Made by a program: the position numbers and the translations under genes | NCBI GenBank assembly: GCA_031256525.1 | Contig: JAIRQK010000120.1 | Location: 1-8,158 of the forward strand | From: Campylobacteraceae bacterium | GTDB taxonomy: Bacteria; Campylobacterota; Campylobacteria; Campylobacterales; Campylobacteraceae | Direction of reading: 5' to 3' | DNA: 8,158 nucleotides | The notes under the pieces: model-generated | Database searches by the model: none | Told to the model about the DNA's origin: nothing | The model's input: the letters and a program-made list of their open reading frames with translations, nothing else | Shown: piece by piece, positions 1 through 5,509 of the stretch | How positions within the stretch are numbered: the stretch's first letter is position 1 | Layout: every line of letters begins with the position of its first letter

Positions 1-263
1 GAACGATATATCTGTTTGTAAAGTTTGCTATAAATTATCTCGATTTGCTCTTCGAGAATTGGCTTAATTGAAGCAAATGTATAAGGGAGTTTGCTAAAAT
101 ATCCCGGATATAAAATGTCTTGAAATCCAAAAACAATCTCGATTATCTCATCTTTGTTTGGTAAATTATCACAATCTAAATGGCTTATCTCTTCAAGCTC
201 TTTGTAGCTATTTAATATATTTGAAACTACTTTGTTTAGTTCTTCTTTATGTATCTTTTTCAT
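1..263 (-). CDS. cysE: Serine O-acetyltransferase (EpsC/CysE type), N-terminal part only
   Basis: The gene runs off the left edge, so only the first 87 codons are present. The family transfers acetyl from acetyl-CoA to L-serine, giving O-acetylserine, the acceptor of sulfide in cytoplasmic cysteine synthesis. The frame is open from an ATG at 263 to base 1. The visible protein starts MKKIHKEELNKVV and holds a helical N-terminal region with LPNKDEIIEIV at about residues 34-44 and ILYPGYF at about 50-56, resembling the 'LPsre.iieil...lFPGyf' stretch of EpsC-type enzymes. The catalytic left-handed beta-helix would lie outside the window. A purine-rich GAGAGA precedes the ATG. The gene begins 16 bp after the upstream MoeB-rhodanese gene, so the two are probably cotranscribed. 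The assignment rests on the N-terminal motif alone; the catalytic part cannot be checked. Confidence 0.78.
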   Translation of the reverse strand, partial: MKKIHKEELNKVVSNILNSYKELEEISHLDCDNLPNKDEIIEIVFGFQDILYPGYFSKLPYTFASIKPILEEQIEIIYSKLYKQIYR

Positions 264-279
264 CTTTTTCTCTCTAATT

Positions 280-1440
280 TTAATATTTACTCATAGAGTT
301 GTCAATTTCGTTTATCCAAGCAAGGATACCACCGTCTAAATTCAAAAGCTCTCCTCTAAAACCACTCTCTTTTAATAGCATAATAGCATACTTACTTCTT
401 GTGCCAACTTTGCAAATGACAACTGTTAGTAAACTCTCATCAATTTTACCTATATTATACCCTAATTGGTTTAGCGGAATTTTTATCACATTTTCTAAAC
501 CTGCTATATTTGACTCATTGACCTCTCTTACATCGATTAAATTTATCTTTTTGCCGCTATCGATTAATATTTTTAGCTCTTTTGTGCTTATATCTTTGAT
601 GTCAAAATTTTCAGTTTTTTTAATGCCACAAAAATTCTCATAATCTATAAGCTCTGTTATAGTTGGATTTTGACCACAAACTGGACAGTGTTCATCTTTT
701 TTTACTTTAAACTCTTTGAAGCTCATTTTTAACGCATCATATAAAAGAAGTCTGTCAACGAGTGTGTTTTTATCTTCGCCTAAAATGATTTTTATCACTT
801 CCGTTGCTTGAATTGAGCCAATGACTCCTGGTAAAACCCCAAAAACTCCACCTTCTCCACAACTTGGGACCGAATTTGGCGGCGGTGGAGTTGGAAAGAT
901 ACATCTATAACAAGCCCCATTTACGCTATTAAACACACTTGCTTGCCCTTCAAATCTAAAAATAGAACCATAAACATTTGGCTTTTTTAACATCACACAA
1001 GCGTCATTTACTAAATATCTTGTTGGAAAATTATCTGTACAATCAACTATAATATCGAAATTTTTTAAAATATCAAATGCGTTTTGGCTTGTAATTTTTG
1101 TGTTGAAAGTTATAACATTTACATTTGGATTGATATTTAAAATACCCTCTTTGATTGAGGTTGTTTTTGATTTTCCTATGTTTTTTGTTGTATGAATTAC
1201 TTGTCTTTGCAAGTTTGTTTCATCAACTTCGTCAAAGTCAATAACTCCGATAGTGCCAACTCCAGCAGCTCCTAAATATAAAGCAATAGGTGAACTTAAA
1301 GCACCAGCTCCAACTAAGCAGACTTTTGAATTTTTAAGTTTTTTCTGCCCAATCAAACCAACATTTGGCAAAATTATATGTCTTGAGTATCTTGTTAAAT
1401 CGCTTTGTGTTAATTCTGGCAAACCATCAATTTCTTGCAT
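280..1440 (-). CDS. MoeB/ThiF-family adenylyltransferase fused to a C-terminal rhodanese domain (MoeZ-like)
   Basis: This 386-residue cytoplasmic enzyme joins two sulfur-transfer modules. Family members adenylate the C-terminal Gly-Gly of a small ubiquitin-like sulfur carrier (MoaD, ThiS or CysO type); the rhodanese part then supplies persulfide sulfur to make a thiocarboxylate. Residues 1-260 are the E1-like domain: RYSRHIILP (17-25), nucleotide loop GAGALSSP (44-51), NLQRQ (76-80), DCTDN (133-137), a conserved cysteine in PSCGEGG (194), and zinc-binding pairs CYRC (177, 180) and CPVC (252, 255). Residues about 280-380 are the rhodanese domain, with LIDVRE (301-306) and active-site loop CKVGTRS, Cys343 being the likely persulfide carrier. 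Length and domain order match MoeZ/MOCS3-type proteins. The ATG at 1440 has a weak purine-rich site. No carrier gene is visible; the downstream serine acetyltransferase suggests a role in cysteine synthesis, though molybdopterin or thiamine synthesis is also possible. Confidence 0.92.
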   Translation of the reverse strand: MQEIDGLPELTQSDLTRYSRHIILPNVGLIGQKKLKNSKVCLVGAGALSSPIALYLGAAGVGTIGVIDFDEVDETNLQRQVIHTTKNIGKSKTTSIKEGILNINPNVNVITFNTKITSQNAFDILKNFDIIVDCTDNFPTRYLVNDACVMLKKPNVYGSIFRFEGQASVFNSVNGACYRCIFPTPPPPNSVPSCGEGGVFGVLPGVIGSIQATEVIKIILGEDKNTLVDRLLLYDALKMSFKEFKVKKDEHCPVCGQNPTITELIDYENFCGIKKTENFDIKDISTKELKILIDSGKKINLIDVREVNESNIAGLENVIKIPLNQLGYNIGKIDESLLTVVICKVGTRSKYAIMLLKESGFRGELLNLDGGILAWINEIDNSMSKY

Positions 1441-1446
1441 AATTTC

Positions 1447-1460
1447 TCTTTACATATAAA
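1447..1460 (+). repeat. Copy 1 of intergenic 14-mer TCTTTACATATAAA
   Basis: An exact copy of a 14-base sequence that recurs at 5409 and 8028, always between genes. Here it lies in the leader of the MoeB-rhodanese gene, and on the minus strand its end supplies the purine-rich AAAGA near that gene's start codon. The matching arm that makes a hairpin in the other two copies is degenerate here (TTATATTTTA around 1470-1479). Confidence 0.7.
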
Positions 1461-1468
1461 GTTTTGAA

Positions 1469-1474
1469 ATTATA
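1469..1474 (-). promoter_or_regulatory. Candidate -10 box of the MoeB-rhodanese/cysE unit
   Basis: On the minus strand the 71-bp gap between the sensor kinase and the MoeB-rhodanese gene contains a perfect TATAAT, 28 bp before the ATG. There is no recognisable -35, which is usual for sigma-70-type promoters in this phylum. In DNA this AT-rich such a hexamer can occur by chance, and readthrough from the phoU operon is also possible because no terminator is evident in the gap. Confidence 0.4.
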
Positions 1475-1511
1475 TTTTATCTTAATTAATGATTATTCGG
1501 ATAGAAATTGG

Positions 1512-2891
1512 TCAATTTAGTTTAAAATAGAAGAGAGAGCCTAAATTTACCTCACTCTCTATTTGTAGTTTTATATCGTGCATTTCGAGTATTAGCGTTA
1601 CAAAGCTAAGTCCAAGTCCTATAGAGTTATCAAAACTCCTTGTGTTTGAGCGATAAAATTTTTTCGTTACTTTTTCTATCTCCTCTTTTTCGATTCCAAT
1701 ACCATAATCTTGCACCGAAAATATGCCATTTTTTAGCAATATATCTATATCAACTTCTGAATATTTTAAAGCATTATCTATTAAATTAATAATAACAAGC
1801 TCCATCATCTGCTCATCTACTTCTACAAATGTCTCTTCGCCAACATAGTTTATTGCTCTATCTGGTTTTGTTATTTTGTATGTTTCAACTATCTCTTTTA
1901 TGTTTTCATTTATGTCAAATCTGCTTTTAATAGGTGTCAAATCACCATTTTCAAGTTTTGCTGAGAGAGAGAGTCTATCTATGATATCTGAAATTTTTTG
2001 TGAATTTTTAACTATTTTCTCTAAAAATTTATCTTTTGTCTGCTCGTCCAATTTTTTTTCGCTATGCAATGTTTGAGCATATCCTATAATTGTTGCTATT
2101 GGATTTTTGAACTCGTGAGAAATAGCCGAAATAACATCACTTTTTTGCTTATTTGCAAGTTTTAACTTTGTTGTATATTTCTTCTTTTGTTTATCACTTT
2201 TTTGCAATTTTTTTGATAGTTTTTTTAAATATACTCCTATCTCTGCAAACTCTCTTGCAAATCCAAAATTAAATGTTTGATTGTAGTCTTTGTTGGCTAT
2301 CAAATCAAAACTTTTTATTATTCTGTTGAGTTCATTTTTGGTTTTTGTATTAAATTTATTTGCTAAAAGGAACAGAATAACCAAAGATACCAATAATGAT
2401 ATAACGATATTTATCCAAAATAGATAAAAATTATCCATAATCGACTCTAAATCCATTGACAATCTTATAAAATGGGTCTCGTTATCAATCTCTATTTTCT
2501 TTGCAACATATAAAAAATCACTCTCAATAGCTTCTGAATATCTTGTAATTACTCCAAACTCTTTTTTTCTTGCATCAATAATCTCTGCTCTATTGTTATG
2601 ATTATCCAGAGTGCTAATATCAGCAAAACCATCGACAATTACATTGCCACTATCATCAATTATGCTTATTCTTATATTTGTTCTGTTGCTAAACTCTTTA
2701 ACATAAACCTCTAAATTTTGTTCTTTTTCAATTGATACTTTTGCTGTTTGAATGATTAGTTTTAAGGTATTCTCATAATGCTTTATCTCTAAATGTTTCA
2801 AAATTAGGTAACTGCTTATGATGGTTATGATAGTTAGTGGTAGTGTTATGATTATTATATATTTTAAAAAGTGTTGGTGAAGCCTTAGCAT
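1512..2891 (-). CDS. phoR: Phosphate-sensing histidine kinase, PhoR-like
   Basis: Membrane sensor kinase of 459 residues that should autophosphorylate and pass phosphate to the response regulator encoded just upstream. Seen in order: TM1 (about 11-31), an extracytoplasmic domain (about 32-154), TM2 (about 155-177), a linker that may be a HAMP-like helix pair, then the kinase core. The H-box is ISHEFKNP with phosphoacceptor His259; N-box INLIDNALKY carries Asn369 and Asn373; G1 is DYGIGI (395-400); G2 is GLGL (425-428). No PAS domain is obvious. I chose the ATG at 2891, which overlaps the regulator's end by 7 bp and has GGGGAG 13 nt upstream. A TTG at 2912 is also in frame but overlaps that GGGGAG and has no site of its own. 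The phosphate role is inferred from phoU and pst next door; the kinase class itself is certain. Confidence 0.85.
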   Translation of the reverse strand: MLRLHQHFLKYIIIITLPLTIITIISSYLILKHLEIKHYENTLKLIIQTAKVSIEKEQNLEVYVKEFSNRTNIRISIIDDSGNVIVDGFADISTLDNHNNRAEIIDARKKEFGVITRYSEAIESDFLYVAKKIEIDNETHFIRLSMDLESIMDNFYLFWINIVISLLVSLVILFLLANKFNTKTKNELNRIIKSFDLIANKDYNQTFNFGFAREFAEIGVYLKKLSKKLQKSDKQKKKYTTKLKLANKQKSDVISAISHEFKNPIATIIGYAQTLHSEKKLDEQTKDKFLEKIVKNSQKISDIIDRLSLSAKLENGDLTPIKSRFDINENIKEIVETYKITKPDRAINYVGEETFVEVDEQMMELVIINLIDNALKYSEVDIDILLKNGIFSVQDYGIGIEKEEIEKVTKKFYRSNTRSFDNSIGLGLSFVTLILEMHDIKLQIESEVNLGSLFYFKLN

Positions 2892-3553
2892 ATTAAGTAG
2901 CCAACTCCCCAAACTGATTTGATATAATTTTTTGTCTTTTTTGGGTCAATCTTTTTGCTAAGTCTGCTTATCGCAACATTGACGGTTTTATCTTGAAAAA
3001 ACTCATCATTTTTCCAAATATTTTCAAGTAGATATTCGCGATTTAAAACGCTATGTTTATTTTTGATAAGAGCAGTTAGTAGCTCAAATTCCAACTTTGT
3101 AAGCTCTACTTTTACATTATCAACTAAAACCTCTCGCAAGTCCAAATTTATTACAATATCCCTATGTATCAACACATTTGTATTGCTATTTGTTCTTGAA
3201 AGTATCGCTTTTACTCTTAAAATCAACTCTTTTATGTTGAATGGCTTCCTAAGATAGTCATCACCACCTCTTAAAAAACCCTCTTCAACATCGCTATCTT
3301 TATCTTTTGCACTAATAAATATGACCGGTACACTCACGCCTTTTTTTCGCAAACTCTCTACGAACTCGCTACCTTCGCTTAACTCCAAATTTCTATCAAC
3401 AATCATCAAGCTACACTTCTCTTCGCTTAAGAATTTTTCTACATTTTTTGTAGATAAAAAACTTACAACATCGTAACCCTCTTTTTGCAGGTTAAACTCT
3501 ATGATTTCAAGCAAATCTTGTTCGTCATCGATAACAACGATTGTTTCGTTCAT
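2885..3553 (-). CDS. phoB: OmpR/PhoB-family response regulator, PhoB-like
   Basis: DNA-binding response regulator of 222 residues, the normal length for the OmpR/PhoB family. The receiver domain (about 1-118) has the acidic pair Asp9-Asp10, phosphoacceptor Asp53 in IVDRNL, the Ser81 switch position in FISAKDK and Lys103 in LRKPF. The winged-helix domain (about 125-222) ends with recognition helix TVNVAISRLSKKI (190-202) and the wing GVGYL (216-220). Unusually, the segment after Asp53 reads RNLELSEGSEF instead of the common 'xxLPxxDG'. The ATG at 3553 has AGGAA in front and lies 8 bp after the phoU stop, whose TAG overlaps that ribosome site, suggesting coupled translation. Position between phoU and a sensor kinase, opposite pst, supports a role as activator of the phosphate regulon; the matching direct repeats before pstS and pstC are its likely targets. 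Confidence 0.88.
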   Translation of the reverse strand: MNETIVVIDDEQDLLEIIEFNLQKEGYDVVSFLSTKNVEKFLSEEKCSLMIVDRNLELSEGSEFVESLRKKGVSVPVIFISAKDKDSDVEEGFLRGGDDYLRKPFNIKELILRVKAILSRTNSNTNVLIHRDIVINLDLREVLVDNVKVELTKLEFELLTALIKNKHSVLNREYLLENIWKNDEFFQDKTVNVAISRLSKKIDPKKTKNYIKSVWGVGYLIC

Positions 3554-3561
3554 AAAAATTC

Positions 3562-4221
3562 CTAATAAAGTTTAAGTTTGCCACCACCTCTTGCAAAAAG
3601 CATAAGTTTTACGACAGCAACACTTCTATCAGCCGTTTTTTCGAGCTTTCTCATTGTACTCAAAATTTCTATAAAGTTAGCAGTAAAATCAAAATCTTCT
3701 GTGATTTTAGAGAGAATATTTTTTTGTAAAATAGAGTACAAGTCATCATTTTTGCTCTCTTCTACTTTTATTTTTGTATATATATCTTCAATATTTTGCT
3801 CTTTTTCAAACGATAATGCCACATAAGCGATAGAGCTCGCAGTAGTTTTGCATAGCTGAATCGCATTGTCTTGATAAAATGAGAAGTTCTCATCTTCTGT
3901 ATATTTACTTATATTTTTTGCAAATCCTTTTAGATTATCAGCAATTCTTACAAGTTCATTTGTAATCTTTAAATAAGCGACAAGCTCACGCAAATCAGTA
4001 GCCTCTGCCCCAAAAAGAGCAAGTGAAGTTATGATTTCATTATCTATTAAATTTGCACCATTTTCAATATTTTTTAAATTTGTTCTTGCTTCTAAAAAAC
4101 TATTTTTGTCTTTTGTTTCAAGACCTAAAAGTATGTTGTTTGAAGACTTTGTAATATTTGCAGCGAGATCTGATACGCTCTCTCTTATGTTCTCAAGTTT
4201 TTCCTCGTGGTGAGTTAGCAT
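3562..4221 (-). CDS. phoU: PhoU-like phosphate signalling protein
   Basis: All-helical cytoplasmic protein of 219 residues. In characterised bacteria PhoU links the Pst transporter to the PhoR kinase and keeps the regulon off when phosphate is plentiful. Two PhoU repeats are visible: the first holds ATDLRELVAYLKI and NELVRIADNLKGFAKNI (roughly 74-105), like the family 'DLR...lki..dlERigD' pattern, and the second ends with STMRKLEKTADRSVAVVKL near the C terminus. The metal-binding signature is somewhat divergent, with VRIAD in place of ERIGD in repeat one. The ATG at 4221 has AAGGAA 4 nt upstream. The gene leads the phoU-phoB-phoR operon and diverges from pstS, rather than sitting behind pstB as in enterobacteria. 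Confidence 0.88.
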   Translation of the reverse strand: MLTHHEEKLENIRESVSDLAANITKSSNNILLGLETKDKNSFLEARTNLKNIENGANLIDNEIITSLALFGAEATDLRELVAYLKITNELVRIADNLKGFAKNISKYTEDENFSFYQDNAIQLCKTTASSIAYVALSFEKEQNIEDIYTKIKVEESKNDDLYSILQKNILSKITEDFDFTANFIEILSTMRKLEKTADRSVAVVKLMLFARGGGKLKLY

Positions 4222-4262
4222 TAAATTCCTTTTTTGAAGTATTAACTAAAGGGATATGTTAC

Positions 4263-4268
4263 ATTATA
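4263..4268 (-). promoter_or_regulatory. Candidate -10 box of the phoU-phoB-phoR operon
   Basis: The minus strand reads a perfect TATAAT 42 bp before the phoU ATG. It is directly preceded by an inverted repeat (4269-4290) that also contains degenerate copies of the direct repeats seen before pstS. A second possible -10, TAACAT (4261 down to 4256), lies exactly 10 bp beyond those degenerate repeats, so the true start site is uncertain. Confidence 0.45.
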
Positions 4269-4290
4269 AATGTTACTAATCGATAACATT
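4269..4290. promoter_or_regulatory. Inverted repeat AATGTTA-N8-TAACATT, possible operator/degenerate Pho box
   Basis: Two perfect 7-bp arms separated by 8 bp lie between phoU and pstS, abutting the phoU -10 box. TGTTAC occurs also at 4257-4262. Read on the minus strand, 4289-4272 also fits the direct-repeat pattern of the pst promoters as ATGTTAT-CGAT-TAGTAAC, with 5 and 6 of 7 bases agreeing with TTGTAAT/TTGTAAC. Which reading matters cannot be decided from sequence. Confidence 0.45.
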
Positions 4291-4310
4291 CACTATGAGA
4301 ATATTTGTGC

Positions 4311-4362
4311 ACTATTTTTGTAATCATTTCGCAACAAACTATTTTTATAATTTCGCAAATTT
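4311..4362 (+). repeat. Imperfect tandem repeat in the pstS promoter
   Basis: Two successive units begin with ACTATTTTT (4311 and 4338), followed by TAAT and TTTCGCAA; the second is shortened by about 3 bp. The first unit carries the Pho-box-like repeats and the second the -10 box, with an additional TTCGCAA at 4352-4358 near the expected start of transcription. Confidence 0.6.
4318..4351 (+). promoter_or_regulatory. pstS promoter: Pho-box-like direct repeats plus -10
   Basis: TTGTAAT (4318-4324), CATT, TCGCAAC (4329-4335), then 10 bp, then TATAAT (4346-4351). The two 7-mers differ only by T/C changes (TYGYAAY) and start 11 bp apart. In E. coli, PhoB boxes are 7-bp repeats with 4-bp AT-rich spacers that replace the -35 about 10 bp before the -10, which is the same geometry. 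The whole block matches that before pstC at 30 of 34 positions. Binding by the neighbouring PhoB-like regulator is an inference. Confidence 0.75.
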
Positions 4363-4384
4363 TAACTACGAAGGAGAAAAAACG

Positions 4385-5392
4385 ATGTTAAAGAAGATTA
4401 TTTTATTTTCAGTTTTTTGTGTTGCATCACTATTTGCCAATGATAAATTAAATGGTGCAGGCGCATCATTTCCAGCACCAGCATATACAGCTTGGGCATA
4501 TATGTACGAGGCAGAAACAAAAAACCAAGTCAATTATCAATCAATTGGTTCTGGTGGCGGTATTAAACAAGTTACTGGTCGTGTTGTGGATTTTGGGGCA
4601 AGTGATGAGCCATTAGAAAAAAATGCGATAACAAAAGATGACCTTTTACAGTTTCCAGCACTTGTTGGTTCAATTGTATTAGCACACAATGTTAAGGGAG
4701 TAAAAGATAGCGAGCTGAAATTGAAAAATGAAGTTTTAGCAGATATTTTTTTGGGAAAAATCACAAAATGGAACGACCCAAAAATCGCTCAAGATAACCC
4801 AAACATTAAACTTCCAAATGAGACTATTAATGTAGTAAGAAGAAGTGATGGAAGTGGAACAACATTTAACTTTACAAGTTTTCTTGCAGGAGTTAGCAAA
4901 GAGTGGCAAGATGGTTATGGTGTTGGAAAAGCAGTTGAGTGGCCAGTAGGCGTTGCTGCTAAAGGAAACGAAGGAATAGCAGCGTTAGTTAAACAGACTC
5001 CAAACTCTATTGGTTATTTAGAGAATGCTTATGCTCTTTCAAATCAACTTGCTCGTACAACTCTTACAACAAAAAGTGGCAAATGGGTAGAGCCAAGTGA
5101 TAACAACTTCAAAGCAGCAGCTCTTCAAGCTAAATGGAGTAAAGATAACGATTTTTATCAAATGTTAGTTTTACAAGAGGGCGACAATACTTATCCAATA
5201 GTTGCAGCAACATTTATACTTTTACCTGCTGAAAAAGCAAAAGAGAACAAACTTGTAACTGCTTTTTTCAACTGGGCTTTTAATAAAGGTGATGAAACAA
5301 TTGCAAAATTAGGCTATGTGCCACTACCAAGTGAAACTAAAGACTTGATAAGAGAATATTGGGCAGATAAAAATATAAGTCCAACAAAATAA
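4385..5392 (+). CDS. pstS: Periplasmic phosphate-binding protein PstS
   Basis: Binds inorganic phosphate in the periplasm and delivers it to PstC/PstA. The protein is 335 residues from the ATG at 4385, with AAGGAG (4371-4376) 8 nt upstream. The frame is open back to an ATG at 4295, but that would add 30 residues ahead of the signal peptide and run through the promoter, so it is rejected. Signal peptide: MLKK, a hydrophobic core, probable signal peptidase I cleavage after SLFA (residue 18); there is no lipobox. Ligand segments match the family: GAGASFPAP (24-32), GSGGG with Ser56, DFGASDEPL with Asp74, and RRSDGSGTT (152-160), equivalent to the Arg/Asp/Ser/Gly/Thr phosphate cluster of E. coli PstS. 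It is first of four collinear pst genes and is separated from pstC by a hairpin and a second promoter, which fits higher expression of the binding protein. Confidence 0.96.
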   Translation: MLKKIILFSVFCVASLFANDKLNGAGASFPAPAYTAWAYMYEAETKNQVNYQSIGSGGGIKQVTGRVVDFGASDEPLEKNAITKDDLLQFPALVGSIVLAHNVKGVKDSELKLKNEVLADIFLGKITKWNDPKIAQDNPNIKLPNETINVVRRSDGSGTTFNFTSFLAGVSKEWQDGYGVGKAVEWPVGVAAKGNEGIAALVKQTPNSIGYLENAYALSNQLARTTLTTKSGKWVEPSDNNFKAAALQAKWSKDNDFYQMLVLQEGDNTYPIVAATFILLPAEKAKENKLVTAFFNWAFNKGDETIAKLGYVPLPSETKDLIREYWADKNISPTK

Positions 5393-5400
5393 CTACTCTT

Positions 5401-5445
5401 ACAAACTATCTTTACATATAAAAATTATATGTGGAGATAGTTTGT
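5401..5445 (+). terminator. Long hairpin between pstS and pstC (attenuator or mRNA stabiliser)
   Basis: ACAAACTATC (5401-5410) pairs perfectly with 5436-5445, then T-A and two G-U pairs, then ACATATAA (5414-5421) pairs with TTATATGT (5425-5432), leaving a 3-base AAA loop: a 21-bp stem. No U-tract follows directly, so it is not a textbook intrinsic terminator. It starts 8 bp after the pstS stop and its right arm overlaps the first repeat of the pstC Pho box. It probably limits readthrough or protects the pstS message. Confidence 0.6.
5409..5422 (+). repeat. Copy 2 of intergenic 14-mer TCTTTACATATAAA
   Basis: Exact copy of the sequence at 1447 and 8028. Here it forms most of the left arm of the pstS-pstC hairpin, with TTATATGT as partner. 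Confidence 0.75.
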
Positions 5446-5475
5446 AATCATTTTGCAATAAACTACTCTTATAAT
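5442..5475 (+). promoter_or_regulatory. pstC promoter: Pho-box-like direct repeats plus -10
   Basis: TTGTAAT (5442-5448), CATT, TTGCAAT (5453-5459), then 10 bp, then TATAAT (5470-5475). The two 7-mers agree at 6 of 7 bases and start 11 bp apart. Spacer, flanking AAACTA and distance to the -10 all match the block before pstS. It implies an internal phosphate-controlled promoter for pstCAB, beginning transcription about 25-30 bp before the TTG start of pstC. Confidence 0.75.
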
Positions 5476-5509
5476 ATCTGCATTTATAAAAACATATCGA
5501 GGTTTATTT

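Noticed and set aside
1469..1500. Pho box before the MoeB-rhodanese gene
   Set aside because: The minus strand has TAATCATT before TATAAT, but the second repeat is missing and the distance to the -10 is 4 bp shorter than in the pst promoters.
2892..2912. TTG start at 2912 for the sensor kinase
   Set aside because: The TTG overlaps the GGGGAG motif and has no ribosome site upstream; the ATG at 2891 is the simpler start, although its 13-nt spacing is long.
4149..4155. Isolated TTGTAAT within phoU (with similar single copies inside other genes, for example near 1086 and 7808)
   Set aside because: No partner 7-mer 11 bp away and no -10 at the right distance; single half-sites are expected by chance in this composition.
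4295..4384. A 30-residue N-terminal extension of pstS from the ATG at 4295
   Set aside because: It would put residues before a clean signal peptide and translate through the promoter repeats and the -10; AAGGAG at 4371 selects the ATG at 4385.
4385..4438. PstS as a lipoprotein (Cys12 in the signal peptide)
   Set aside because: The residues before Cys12 (SVF) do not form a lipobox, and SLFA at 15-18 gives a normal signal peptidase I site.
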